37,946 bases of DNA. Origin: Spongiactinospora gelatinilytica (GTDB lineage Bacteria; Actinomycetota; Actinomycetes; Streptosporangiales; Streptosporangiaceae). The position numbers and the translations under genes are program-made. The notes under the pieces are model-generated. The model was not told where the DNA came from. It worked only from the letters and a program-made list of their open reading frames with translations, and did not search any database. Below are positions 23,044 to 31,072 of the stretch, piece after piece (the stretch's first letter is position 1; every line of letters starts with the position of its first letter). The stretch lies in NCBI RefSeq assembly GCF_003236385.1, contig NZ_POUA01000028.1, positions 1 through 37,946 on the forward strand, in the 5' to 3' direction.

Positions 23044-24377
23044 CGCGCCTCCATCCTCGCGCCCACACGCGCCACACCCGCCATCGCCGTTCCACGACGG
23101 TCGGCCCCCGCCATGGATCCGCCGGTCGCCGCCGGCCCGGCGACGGCCAGCACATCGAGCCCGATCGCGGCGTCGGCGAGCGTCACGTCCACTGCCGCAG
23201 CGAACGCCTCGACGGCCGCCGCGTGCTCCTCCAGCCCGGCAGTGACGAGTACCGCCAGCGCCTCGGCCGCCGTACCGGCGTCGCCGACCACCGTCTTCTC
23301 GCCGCGTGCAAGCTGGTCCGCGCCGGCCGCGGTGTCGGCCATGGGCGCCTGCGCGCCGACGGCCAGCCCATCGGCCCCGGCCGCGGTATCGGCGAGGGGC
23401 GCGGCCACCGCGGTCAGCAGTGCGTCACCACCGATCGCCGAATCGGCGAGCGGTACGGGCACCGCGACCATCATCGCATCGCCGCACGCCGCGGCGTCGG
23501 CGAACGAACTGGTGCCGCTGACGCTCAGGCCATCCGCGCCCATGCCGCTCTCGGCGGCTGCCACCGCGGCGGCGGCCGTCAGCGTCTCGGCCGCCGATGC
23601 GGAGTCGGTCGTGCCCGCGGTCGCGGCCACCGCCACGGCGTCCGCGGCGGTGCCGGCATCGGCCCTCGGAACGGTGGCGCCGACGGCCAGGGCGTCGCCA
23701 GCCGCCGCCGTGTCGCCCACGGCGACGGGCGTGCTGTCGGAGGTGGTGCCACGCAACGCGCCGAGCCAGGCGGTGCGCCGGTCGCTGCCGGTGCAGGATC
23801 CGACCACCGCGCCGGTCGCTCCGGCCGTGGGCCACGAGCGATCGGCCAGACTCCAGATCTGTGCGCCGTCCTGCACCCGCCGCGTGAAGCCGGTCGGCGC
23901 CGTCCATTCGCCGCCCGACCAGTTCGTGCTGGCCCATACCAGTCGCCGGTCCGGGCCCACGCTGGTCACCTCGACGGGCGGGCTGGTGGTGATGGCGTCG
24001 GTACTCCAGGCGGAATCGGTGGGCGAGTCGAGCAGCAGGCCGGTGGCCGCCACGTCCCGGTACAGGACGGCTTGCGACTCCTGGTAACGCTCCTCGCTCC
24101 AGCCGAAGTCGTAGGTGCCGGTGTCGGCGGCGGTGAGCCGCTTGATCCACACGTACAGGCTGTGCGTGCCCGCCCCGTCCGAGATCTGCACCGGCGCGCC
24201 CTCGGCCGCGGCGAACCCGGGCAGCATCGAGGGAGCCACCGCCAGAGGCGGCCCGTCCATGAACATGCCGACGACGACCGCCATCCCCGCCTGCGCGCCG
24301 GGCGGGACCGGTACCGCTGCCTGAGTCGCGGTGGCGGCGGCGTATCCGCCGACGGCGAGGAACGACGGCTCGGCCAC
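23040..24377 (-). CDS. Repeat protein 1: structural domain plus 11 copies of an 18-residue repeat
   Basis: 445 aa from GTG 24377 (AGGGGG upstream). Residues 1-221 form a beta-rich domain (AQAGMAVVVGMFMDG, THSLYVWIKRLTAADTGTYD, then RRLVWASTNWSGGEWTAP), like virion-associated proteins of actinophages. Residues 222-419 are eleven repeats with exact 18-residue period, consensus D-[AST]-[AG]-x-[AG]-[AG]-[DE]-[AG]-[LVM]-x-V-x-A-x-x-P-[LM]-A. It is followed by a short basic tail. It is related to the next two genes upstream that carry the same repeat. No enzyme motif. Probably a capsid or neck fibre. Confidence 0.7.
   Translation of the reverse strand: MAEPSFLAVGGYAAATATQAAVPVPPGAQAGMAVVVGMFMDGPPLAVAPSMLPGFAAAEGAPVQISDGAGTHSLYVWIKRLTAADTGTYDFGWSEERYQESQAVLYRDVAATGLLLDSPTDSAWSTDAITTSPPVEVTSVGPDRRLVWASTNWSGGEWTAPTGFTRRVQDGAQIWSLADRSWPTAGATGAVVGSCTGSDRRTAWLGALRGTTSDSTPVAVGDTAAAGDALAVGATVPRADAGTAADAVAVAATAGTTDSASAAETLTAAAAVAAAESGMGADGLSVSGTSSFADAAACGDAMMVAVPVPLADSAIGGDALLTAVAAPLADTAAGADGLAVGAQAPMADTAAGADQLARGEKTVVGDAGTAAEALAVLVTAGLEEHAAAVEAFAAAVDVTLADAAIGLDVLAVAGPAATGGSMAGADRRGTAMAGVARVGARMEAR
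23121..23714 (-). repeat. Eleven 54-bp (18-aa) repeats in repeat protein 1
   Basis: Units begin DTAAAGDALAV, DAGTAADAVAV, DSASAAETLTA, ESGMGADGLSV, DAAACGDAMMV, DSAIGGDALLT, DTAAGADGLAV, DTAAGADQLAR, DAGTAAEALAV, EHAAAVEAFAA and DAAIGLDVLAV. Spacing is invariant at 18 residues. The copies are diverged in DNA, so selection acts on the protein pattern. Confidence 0.85.
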
Positions 24378-24385
24378 AGCACCCC

Positions 24386-25699
24386 CTACAGCGGTCGGGC
24401 CGCGGCCACCCCGCGCCGCGGGCCCCGGACGGTCCAGTGCCGGCGCGGTCGCCCGACCGGCCCGACGTCGCGATCCCGGACCACGGCCAGCACGTCGCCA
24501 GCGGTCGCGGCGTCGGCCACGCTGATCGGCGTGACCTCGATGGCCACGAAGCCGTCCCCGGCGACGGCCGCGTCCGCGAGGGTAAGCACGGTGGTCACGC
24601 CGAGCACATCGGACGCGCCGCCCACGTCGCCCGGCGTGGCAGCCACGCTCACAGCCACGGCGTCGGCGCCGAACCCCGCGTCCACGCCCGGCCGGAGCTG
24701 GCCGCTCAGCATGGACTCGGCCGCCGTACCGGCGTCGCCGAGGACCACCGCGGCGGTGGCCGCAACCGCATCCGCGCCGGCCGCCGCGTCCGCGACCGCA
24801 ACACCCGCGTTCGCGCCGAGCACCTCGGCCCCGGCCGCCGAGTCCGGCAAGCCCGTGGCGACCGTCACAGTGATGGCATCCGCAGCGGTCGCGGCGTCGG
24901 CGGTCGCGGCGGCAGCCGCCACGGTAACCGCGTCGGCCGCTCCAGCGCTGTCCGCCGGGCCGGCCGTCGCGGACACGGCCACGGCGTCGGCGGCGATTGC
25001 GGCATCTCCCGCCGGGACGGCCGCGGCGAGCCCAATGGCGTCCGCGCCCTGGCCGACATCGGCGATCGAGATCGGCGTCTCGCCCGAGCCAAGCGAGATG
25101 GTGAACCCGAGCCGGGCGAAAAGCGTGCCTGACGCGACAAAGTTCGCATCGCTCGTGGCATCACCCGTGACGAGCTGGCGGTATGCCCCTGCCACGATCG
25201 TGTAGCCGTTCGAGTGGGCATCGGCGCCCGCAGGCTCGGTGAACCCCGCAGGTGGCGTGAAGGTACGGCCGGTCCCGTTGCCATTCCCGGCGGCGAAGCG
25301 GATCTCCAGATCCGACGTGCTGGTGGGCGTGATCCCCGGCGTCGTCACATTGGTGCCGCTCCCAGCCATGGAAAAGGCTGTAACGGCAGGCAGTCCGGCG
25401 TCTTGGATACTCCACAGGTGTGCCACGCCGTCGGCGTTCGTGCCCTGTGTAAGGGCCAGGTTCCCGGACTCGCTGCCAGTGGCCTCCTTGACCCACAGCT
25501 TGCCGCGCATGTTGCCGGACGAGGCGTCCACCGCCAGCAGCGGGGCACCGAAACCGACAGGGTTCGCCATGTCGGCCAGCTCCCCGATGTCGGCGAACTG
25601 AGCCAGGACGAGCACGTCCCCTGCGGCTAGGGTCGGGTAGGCGATGTTATAGCTGGCACCGTTGCGGGTCGCGGTGGTACGAGCGCGCAGCGACGGCAC
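24386..25699 (-). CDS. Repeat protein 2: structural domain plus 11 units of the 18-residue repeat
   Basis: 437 aa; the GTG at 25699 has no strong SD and lies 8 bases after the previous gene. Residues 1-213 are beta-rich (AGDVLVLAQFADIGELADMA, FGAPLLAVDASSGNMRGKLW, then TSDLEIRFAAGNGNGTGRTF, GYTIVAGAYRQLVTG), like phage surface lectin-type domains. Residues 214-413 hold the repeat, for example DAAIAADAVAV, DSAGAADAVTV, DAATAADAITV and DAGTAAESMLS; one unit has 20 residues. It ends with a basic tail (RPRRHWTVRGPRRG) shared with repeat protein 3. Likely a virion fibre component. Confidence 0.7.
   Translation of the reverse strand: MPSLRARTTATRNGASYNIAYPTLAAGDVLVLAQFADIGELADMANPVGFGAPLLAVDASSGNMRGKLWVKEATGSESGNLALTQGTNADGVAHLWSIQDAGLPAVTAFSMAGSGTNVTTPGITPTSTSDLEIRFAAGNGNGTGRTFTPPAGFTEPAGADAHSNGYTIVAGAYRQLVTGDATSDANFVASGTLFARLGFTISLGSGETPISIADVGQGADAIGLAAAVPAGDAAIAADAVAVSATAGPADSAGAADAVTVAAAAATADAATAADAITVTVATGLPDSAAGAEVLGANAGVAVADAAAGADAVAATAAVVLGDAGTAAESMLSGQLRPGVDAGFGADAVAVSVAATPGDVGGASDVLGVTTVLTLADAAVAGDGFVAIEVTPISVADAATAGDVLAVVRDRDVGPVGRPRRHWTVRGPRRGVAAARPL
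24461..25060 (-). repeat. 18-residue repeat array in repeat protein 2
   Basis: Eleven units, ten at 18 residues or ending partial, and one of 20 residues (DAAVAGDGFVAIEVTPISVA). The consensus matches repeat protein 1. Confidence 0.85.
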
Positions 25700-25706
25700 A
25701 ACGCGC

Positions 25707-26003
25707 TCAGAAGATGTTCACGGGGCCGGAGTAGAGCACGGGCGTCTCGGTGACCGCGGTGACCCGCACCCACATTTGCCACAGCCCGTCCGTCAGGGTC
25801 ACGGTGCCTCCGGGCCCTACCAGGATCCGCGCGTCCGCGCCCGCTGGGGTCAGGTTGGCCCATTCGGCGGTCTTCCAGTCACCGCTCCCGGGCTCGTCGG
25901 CCCGCACGAAGGCCACCTCCACGGTCTCGATCCCGAGCGCGCCGCCCACCCATGCGTACACGTACTCGCGGCTGAGGCTGGAGATCGACAGCGCATCGTG
26001 CAT
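25707..26003 (-). CDS. Small hypothetical phage protein, 98 aa
   Basis: The ATG at 26003 has GGAGG 7 nt upstream; GTG 26009 and ATG 26006 are too close to it. Strand-rich (EYVYAWVGGALGIETVEVAF, VTLTDGLWQMWVRVTAV, then TPVLYSGPVNIF). It lies between two repeat-protein genes and overlaps the upstream stop. A similar short beta protein type is common beside phage tail or head fibre genes; it may be a fibre adaptor. Function unknown. Confidence 0.65.
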   Translation of the reverse strand: MHDALSISSLSREYVYAWVGGALGIETVEVAFVRADEPGSGDWKTAEWANLTPAGADARILVGPGGTVTLTDGLWQMWVRVTAVTETPVLYSGPVNIF

Positions 26004-26005
26004 CA

Positions 26006-27211
26006 TCACACCTCCAGCGGCACGTCAGTACGGGGCGGGCGCACGCTCCAGCTATGGCGAGGCCGGTCCGCCGACCAGGCGCGGCGCGGGGCGCGCACCG
26101 GCCATGCCCTCCGCGGTGGACCAGGGTCGCCGATCTCCCGCACGATGTAGCTCTGCACCGCCAGGGCATCGCCTGCCGTCGCCGCGTCGGCGAGCGCCTT
26201 GCCCACGAGCTGCGCACGCTCGACCGCGTCGGCCGCGACCGCCGAGTCGGCGAGCGGCAGTGACGCGGTGATGGACAGCGCATCGGCACCGGTGCCGCCC
26301 TCGTTGAGCGCCACGGCGGCGCCAGCCTGGAACGCGTCCACACCTGCGCCCGCGTCGGCGACCGGGACCGGCATGCCGCTGCTGATCGCCTCGCCGGCCG
26401 TGGCGGCGTCCGCCAGCGGTGTGATCGCGGCGATCGCGAGACTTTCGGCGCCTGTGCCGGAGTCGGCCACGCCCAGGCCTGCGGCGACGGCCACACCTGT
26501 GCTTGCCGCGGCGGCCTCCGCGAGCGCCACGGTGGCGGCGGCGGTCAGTGTGTCGGCCGCTGATGCTGAGTCGGTCGGCGCGACCGCGGTGACGTCATCC
26601 GGATCCGGCTCCTGCGTGACGCCCGCTCCGCCCGAAAGGGTGCGCCCATTGCCGCTGTCATCGGTCGTCGATGGCCCATCGAACCGGTAGTACGCCGCCA
26701 GGCCCGCGGTTCGGACCGGGGCGTACTGGGTGGCCTCCGTTTCGAGCTCGTCTGCGGTGAGCGTGGCCGTCCAGATCTTCAGTCCGGCCATGCAGCCGTT
26801 GAGCCACGCACTCGTTCCGGACAGCCACTCGCCGATGCTCAGGCTCGCCGCGTTCGTCGAATGGGAGATGCCCCAGAACCCGCTGGAGAACTCGCTGGAG
26901 AACGCGGTCGCCTCGTAGGAGATTCTCACGTTCGAGGCGTCCACGGTCGCCGCGACGTAGCACCACTGCCCCACGTTGGTGTTGAAAGCCACGGGGGGTG
27001 TGGTGTTCTCGGTGTAGACGCCGACTTCACCGGCGGCGTTGATCTCCAGCGACAGGTAGTTGCTCGCCCCGTTGTGGATTACCCACGGCACTACGCGGGT
27101 GTTCCGGTCAACGGAGATCTTGATCCAGCAGGCGACCGTCAGGCTCGTCCGGACCCCCAGGCCCAGGGACGCCGTGTACCGCTGGCCAGGGCCACTGAAC
27201 CGGATCGCCAT
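26006..27211 (-). CDS. Repeat protein 3: LamG-like lectin domain plus 18-residue repeats
   Basis: 401 aa. Residues 1-213 are a concanavalin A/LamG-like jelly roll: SLTVACWIKISVDRNTRVVP, WCYVAATVDASNVRISYE, GCMAGLKIWTATLTADELET, then LAAYYRFDGPSTTDDSGNGR, features of a sugar-binding domain. Residues 214-357 hold eight repeats, such as DSASAADTLTA, DSGTGAESLAI, DAATAGEAISS and EGGTGADALSI, one with 20 residues. The basic C-terminus repeats PRRAW, PRRAW and PRHSW (about 365-385). Probable carbohydrate-binding virion fibre. Confidence 0.75.
   Translation of the reverse strand: MAIRFSGPGQRYTASLGLGVRTSLTVACWIKISVDRNTRVVPWVIHNGASNYLSLEINAAGEVGVYTENTTPPVAFNTNVGQWCYVAATVDASNVRISYEATAFSSEFSSGFWGISHSTNAASLSIGEWLSGTSAWLNGCMAGLKIWTATLTADELETEATQYAPVRTAGLAAYYRFDGPSTTDDSGNGRTLSGGAGVTQEPDPDDVTAVAPTDSASAADTLTAAATVALAEAAAASTGVAVAAGLGVADSGTGAESLAIAAITPLADAATAGEAISSGMPVPVADAGAGVDAFQAGAAVALNEGGTGADALSITASLPLADSAVAADAVERAQLVGKALADAATAGDALAVQSYIVREIGDPGPPRRAWPVRAPRRAWSADRPRHSWSVRPPRTDVPLEV
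26141..26572 (-). repeat. 18-residue repeat array in repeat protein 3
   Basis: Eight units, seven complete, beginning at residue 214, the same place as in repeat protein 2 and close to residue 222 in repeat protein 1. Confidence 0.8.
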
Positions 27212-27240
27212 GGACGTCTACCGATCCGGGCGTTAGATGA

Positions 27241-27864
27241 TCAGGTCCACGAGAGGGTCGCAGTGGCCGTCCAGACCTGGCCGGACGCCTTGGTGCCCTG
27301 GTTCGACACCGCTGCGTTGAGCAGTGGCGCGACCTCTGTCGCGCCGTCCGTGGTCCCGAAGTCCACGCCGAACTTCTGCCATGCGAAGTTCGCTACGCCC
27401 GTTCCGAAGGTCGCCGAAATCGTCAGGGTCGTCGTAGGCGGCCCGGCGCCGGCCCCGATCGTGCCCACTCCTGCGGCGGTCTTGAAGTACTTGTTCGTGG
27501 AGCCGGTGAGCGTGGTGTCCGCCGTGGTGACTGCTGTGGTCCCGTCACCCACACCGATACGGGTATGGGTGGCGTCCATGGCCTGGGTCGAGCCGGTGCC
27601 GATCAGCAGGTTCAGGATCCGCGTCCACCCCGCCGACAGGATCGCGTTTCCCAGGTGCTCCGTCGTCTGGTAGCTGGCCACGCCCAGCTTGCGGAACACG
27701 TGGCCCCCGGGCGACACCAGGCCCGACTTACGTCGCACCCAGCCGACCGCGTCGGCGTCCCATCGTTCAACCTGCCACAGCGTCGTCCCCCGGCCGGAAT
27801 CGGTCGGCGCGAGCCGCACGCCCACACCCACTCCCTCAGCAGCCGTACCCGCGTCAATAATCAC
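27241..27864 (-). CDS. Phage structural protein with a single N-terminal 18-residue repeat
   Basis: 207 aa; GTG 27864 preceded by GGGGGA. Residues 4-21 (DAGTAAEGVGVGVRLAPT) match one unit of the repeat found in the next three repeat proteins. The body (SGLVSPGGHVFRKLGVASYQ, AGWTRILNLLIGTGSTQAMD, then RIGVGDGTTAVTTADTTLTG, TLTISATFGTGVANFAWQ) matches a type of uncharacterised phage virion protein encoded near head or tail fibre genes. Possibly the base protein to which repeat fibres attach; this is inference. Confidence 0.65.
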   Translation of the reverse strand: MIIDAGTAAEGVGVGVRLAPTDSGRGTTLWQVERWDADAVGWVRRKSGLVSPGGHVFRKLGVASYQTTEHLGNAILSAGWTRILNLLIGTGSTQAMDATHTRIGVGDGTTAVTTADTTLTGSTNKYFKTAAGVGTIGAGAGPPTTTLTISATFGTGVANFAWQKFGVDFGTTDGATEVAPLLNAAVSNQGTKASGQVWTATATLSWT

Positions 27865-27888
27865 GCGTCCCCCTTGCTCAGATCACCG

Positions 27889-28770
27889 TTAGGCCGGCGC
27901 CAATGCGCGCCGGACGCCGTCCTCGATCGACACCGCCGGCCGGTAGATGCCGAACATCCGGGCCGGGTCACCGACCCGATACGCCACTCCGGCCGGCGCG
28001 TCCTCGCGCAGTTCGACCCGCGGCCGGTATCCCGCCTCGGCGCACACCATCGCGGCGAGTTCGCGCATGCTCGTGCCGATTCCTGTGCAGAGGTTGACCG
28101 GCTCGCGCACATCGGCGTCCACCACGGCCAGCGCGCCGGCCACAAGGTCGTCGATGTGGATCCAGTCGCGGACCTGCTCGCCGCTGCCCCAGATGACGAA
28201 CGGGTCCTCGCGGCGTCGTGCTCGCGCCACGAACGCCCCGAAGGGCCATTGCTCGCCCTGGCCGGTGCCGTAGCCGGAGAACGGCCGCACGATGTGCACG
28301 GCGAGCCCGGCCTGCGCCGCGGCTGCGGCCATGCGCTCGCCGGTGAGCTTCGTCCACCCGTATGAGGCATCCGGAGCACCGATGTTGTACCGGTCGAACC
28401 GGATCATCTCCTCGCGCAGGTCCATCGCGGCGGCGAGATCGTCTTGCAGGTCGATGGGGTATGCCGCGCTGCTGGACAGGTACAGCACCCGCCGCTGCCG
28501 GGTGCGCACCGCCCAGGTGAACATCGCGGCATCCAGCGCCAGGTCCCGCGCGAGGTTCATCGGCAGTCCGTCGATCGCCGCCCGATGCGGAGCGGTCGCC
28601 GCCGCATGCACCACCAGGTCGAACCGGTCGCGCTCCTCGCGGTACAGGTCGTGGGCGTCGCTGCCGTGCGCGACATCGACCGCATGCACCGACCAGCCCC
28701 GGTCAGACAGGGCGGCGAGCATGTGACGGCCGACGAACCCGGCGGCGCCGGTCACCAGCGCGGTCTTCAT
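27889..28770 (-). CDS. NAD-dependent epimerase/dehydratase (SDR family)
   Basis: 293 aa from ATG 28770. The Rossmann motif TGAAGFVG lies at about residues 7-14 (Gly-x-x-Gly-x-x-Gly type), LSSSAAYP contains the catalytic Ser region, and YGWTK gives the Tyr-x-x-x-Lys pair. The C-terminal part (SGEQVRDWIHIDDLVAGAL, EPVNLCTGIGTSMRELAAMV) is usual for sugar-nucleotide epimerases/dehydratases. It should alter a nucleotide sugar for the two neighbouring glycosyltransferases. It overlaps the methyltransferase gene by 4 bp, placing it in the capsid operon. Substrate unknown. Confidence 0.85.
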   Translation of the reverse strand: MKTALVTGAAGFVGRHMLAALSDRGWSVHAVDVAHGSDAHDLYREERDRFDLVVHAAATAPHRAAIDGLPMNLARDLALDAAMFTWAVRTRQRRVLYLSSSAAYPIDLQDDLAAAMDLREEMIRFDRYNIGAPDASYGWTKLTGERMAAAAAQAGLAVHIVRPFSGYGTGQGEQWPFGAFVARARRREDPFVIWGSGEQVRDWIHIDDLVAGALAVVDADVREPVNLCTGIGTSMRELAAMVCAEAGYRPRVELREDAPAGVAYRVGDPARMFGIYRPAVSIEDGVRRALAPA

Positions 28771-29324
28771 CGAACCCCCCAGATGCCGAAGCAGTACGGC
28801 AGGCCCTGCGGCCGGAAGTCCGCCGTGGCGTAGACGTGCAGCGTCCACCCGGCGGCGGCGAGCATCTCCTCGATGTCCTCGCGCGACCAGGCCCAGTAGT
28901 GCTCGGGGTTGTCGTCGTCCCAGGCGTCCACGGGCGTCGAGAGCACCAGCATGCGGGCACGGTCGCGGATCCGGCCCAGCACCAGCATGGGCGCGTCCAC
29001 GTGCTCAAGCGTCTCCGAGCACACGAACAGGTCCACCTGCGGGATCTGCATGATGGTGTCCTCGATCGGGCCCTGGAACCGGTAGCCGGGCGCGATGTCG
29101 CCGAAGTACTTCGCGCCCGCAGGGACCGCGGACAGAATCGCGCCGTTCCCACACGACAGGTCCGCCGCCGCATCGACGCCGTCCCCGGCCATCCACCGGG
29201 CCACCGCGACGGTCACGTCCACGCGCAGGCGGTGATCCCGCCACCGGCGATGGTCGTGCGGCGTGCGGTAGAGGGCTTTGAGCTCGGCGTCCGAGTAGGC
29301 CGGACGCAGGCGCTTCCTGGTCAC
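28767..29324 (-). CDS. Class I SAM-dependent methyltransferase
   Basis: 185 aa. Motif I is AADLSCGNGAILSAV (about residues 53-67), then VDLFVCSETLEHVDAP (about 97-112), typical of Methyltransf_11/23 small-molecule methyltransferases. The C-terminal WSREDIEEMLAAAGWTLHVY is usual for sugar or lipid-type enzymes. Sitting between a glycosyltransferase and the epimerase, with overlapping ends on both sides, it probably methylates a sugar of the phage-encoded glycan. DNA methylation is unlikely, as no target-recognition part or DPPY-type motif is present. Confidence 0.8.
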   Translation of the reverse strand: MTRKRLRPAYSDAELKALYRTPHDHRRWRDHRLRVDVTVAVARWMAGDGVDAAADLSCGNGAILSAVPAGAKYFGDIAPGYRFQGPIEDTIMQIPQVDLFVCSETLEHVDAPMLVLGRIRDRARMLVLSTPVDAWDDDNPEHYWAWSREDIEEMLAAAGWTLHVYATADFRPQGLPYCFGIWGVR

Positions 29325-30055
29325 TTCGGTACCGCGGCGGCGGCCTGGATCACGGCGAGGGTCTCACGGTGGCCGTGCTCGCTCATGTACGCCTCGAACG
29401 CCTTCCGGTCCTGGTCGTAGACCTCGCGCGCATTGACGCGCCGGTAGCCCGCATCCCAGGCCGCGGTCCCGGCCACCGGGTGCAGGTGCTCGACGACCAC
29501 GTTCCGCAGGTAGGTGATGCATGCGGCCGCCTGACCGAGCCGCAGCCAGTAGTTGTCCACGTACATGTGCCGCAGGGTCGGCGGGGCCATGTGCCCGAGC
29601 GCCCGCACCACCGGCGTGCTGATCGCGACCTGCGTGGGCAGGCGCACTCCCTGGACCAGATCGTTGCCGTACACGAAGCCGGGCAGGCTACGCAGAGCGG
29701 TCAGGTAGGCGGCATCCCAGCCGCGCGTACGGGGACGGTGGTCATCCCCCATGAACCCGATCGCCGTCGGGGCGTCGGCGGACTGAAGCCAGTCGCGCAC
29801 GGACGCGTTGAGGGCCGCCACCATGCCGGTGGGCGTCGCCTCGCAGATCATGACGCTCGCCCCCGTCCCGAGGACGGCCTTCGAGTACGCCTCCAGCGTC
29901 GGGTCATCAGCATCGACGGCGAACCACAAGCGGGTATCGGCTTCACAGGTTTCCGCGAATGCGGCGATCAGCTCTACGGCCGACCGGGGTCGTCCCCGCG
30001 ATGGGACGATCACGACGAGGTCAGGCGCCTTGGGTGACACGCTCGCCAGCGGCAT
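29321..30055 (-). CDS. Glycosyltransferase, GT2-like (A)
   Basis: 244 aa. The N-terminus VVIVPSRGRPRSAVELIAAF is the start of a GT-A fold; TRLWFAVDADDPTL and FMGDDHRPRTRGWD supply the acidic metal-binding site. The later part is aromatic (MYVDNYWLRLGQAA, HLHPVAG). It overlaps the end of the neighbouring glycosyltransferase gene by 35 bases and the methyltransferase gene by 4. It probably adds a sugar to a virion protein or to a cell envelope acceptor. The start could also be a GTG near 30040. Confidence 0.75.
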   Translation of the reverse strand: MPLASVSPKAPDLVVIVPSRGRPRSAVELIAAFAETCEADTRLWFAVDADDPTLEAYSKAVLGTGASVMICEATPTGMVAALNASVRDWLQSADAPTAIGFMGDDHRPRTRGWDAAYLTALRSLPGFVYGNDLVQGVRLPTQVAISTPVVRALGHMAPPTLRHMYVDNYWLRLGQAAACITYLRNVVVEHLHPVAGTAAWDAGYRRVNAREVYDQDRKAFEAYMSEHGHRETLAVIQAAAAVPK

Positions 30056-30800
30056 CGCTCACCGCCCCGCCCTCGGCACCGGCGCGGTAGGGCGCCTCGA
30101 ACAGCCGGTACTCCTCCTCGCCCAGCCAGATCTGCTTGTGATGCGAGGTCGGGACGCCAGTGTGCACGAAGACAGGGAGCCCGATCTTGTTCAGCCGGTA
30201 GCAGAAGGAAAGGTCCTCGCCGACCGGCCGGCCGTCCGCGAAGTTCACGGGGTCGAACCAGGCATCACCCGCGTCGGCGCGCACCTTCTCGGCCGCCGAC
30301 CGGTGAATCAGCAGGCACGCGGCGCCCGTGCCCGCGACCTGGGTGAGCGCGTTCGGCGCGTAGTCGCGCCGCACGTGAAAGCCGAAGGTGCCCTTCGGGT
30401 CGCGCCCCCAGTCGTAGATCGTCGGGAAGGGCCGCACCTTCCAGCCGCACATGCCGTCCGGGGCCACCTCCCGCAGCCCGAAGCACAGCGCACCCACCAC
30501 CGGCCGCTCCGCCGGGTCGGCCGCCTCGACCAGGCGGTCAACGGTGTCCGGCAAGAAGCCCATGTCGGAGTCCACGCACCACAGCCACTCGGCGTCCGAC
30601 CGGTCGAGAAACTGCTGGACGATTTCGTTGCGGGCCTGCACCAGGCCGCCCGCGCCGCAGCGGAATTGCAGCACTCCCGCGCGGATCACCCGCGCATGGT
30701 TGACCATGTCGTGGGAGATCAGCTTCATCAGCGAGTCGGAGAAGCTGTGCGAGGTGACGTTGGGATGCAGGTAGGCGCCCAGGACGGTGCCGTTACTCAC
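30021..30800 (-). CDS. Glycosyltransferase, GT2-like (B)
   Basis: 259 aa from GTG 30800, which overlaps the stop of the small upstream gene; AAGGAC is about 10 nt before it. VQARNEIVQQFLDRSDAEWL, then WCVDSDMGF with a DxD metal site, then FPTIYDWGRDPKG, VAGTGAACLLIH and VGEDLSFCYRLNKIGLP are all GT-A family traits. Followed closely by glycosyltransferase A. Function is inferred: glycan building for the virion, or lysogenic modification of the host surface. Confidence 0.75.
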   Translation of the reverse strand: MSNGTVLGAYLHPNVTSHSFSDSLMKLISHDMVNHARVIRAGVLQFRCGAGGLVQARNEIVQQFLDRSDAEWLWCVDSDMGFLPDTVDRLVEAADPAERPVVGALCFGLREVAPDGMCGWKVRPFPTIYDWGRDPKGTFGFHVRRDYAPNALTQVAGTGAACLLIHRSAAEKVRADAGDAWFDPVNFADGRPVGEDLSFCYRLNKIGLPVFVHTGVPTSHHKQIWLGEEEYRLFEAPYRAGAEGGAVSDAAGERVTQGA

Positions 30801-31035
30801 CCGCAGGGCCGTCCTTCCGGGCCGGCTTACGGGTCTGCCGCCGCTCACCGGGCGCCTGGGTGGCCCGCTCCACCACCGGTGCGGTCCGCTGCGGCGACTG
30901 CGGATCCTCGGCGAAGAGCGCCGGATGGGCCTTGACGAACGGGTCATCGGCGGGCCACTGCTGGTCAGTGTTCAGGTGGACGCGGCCTCCCTCCCACCGG
31001 ACGACCGCGACACAGGTCGGGAAGACGTAAGCCAT
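30793..31035 (-). CDS. Small phage protein after the capsid gene
   Basis: 80 aa: MAYVFPTCVAVVRWEGGRVH, then LNTDQQWPADDPFVKAHPAL. Small proteins starting in this way are common next to the capsid gene of actinophages; the second half is Pro/Arg/Lys-rich and disordered. AGAGG is 6 nt before the ATG. It comes directly after the capsid-proximal hairpin. No enzymatic motif. Confidence 0.65.
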   Translation of the reverse strand: MAYVFPTCVAVVRWEGGRVHLNTDQQWPADDPFVKAHPALFAEDPQSPQRTAPVVERATQAPGERRQTRKPARKDGPAGE

Positions 31036-31072
31036 CAGGAACCTCTCTCCTCGGAGGTGGCGGGTGGTGGTG

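Noticed and set aside
22378-25205. Two long plus-strand open frames over the repeat genes (569 and 660 codons)
   Set aside because: Antisense to the connector and repeat proteins; their Ala/Ser or Arg/Gly-rich repeats mirror the 54-bp periodicity of the true genes.
23121-26572. Periodic 54-bp arrays as CRISPR or VNTR
   Set aside because: Copies are diverged at DNA level, in frame, without unique spacers; the periodicity is in the protein.
28767-29324. DNA methyltransferase of an anti-restriction or phage-defence system
   Set aside because: No DPPY/NPPY-type motif or target-recognition domain; the sequence and neighbours fit small-molecule or sugar methylation.
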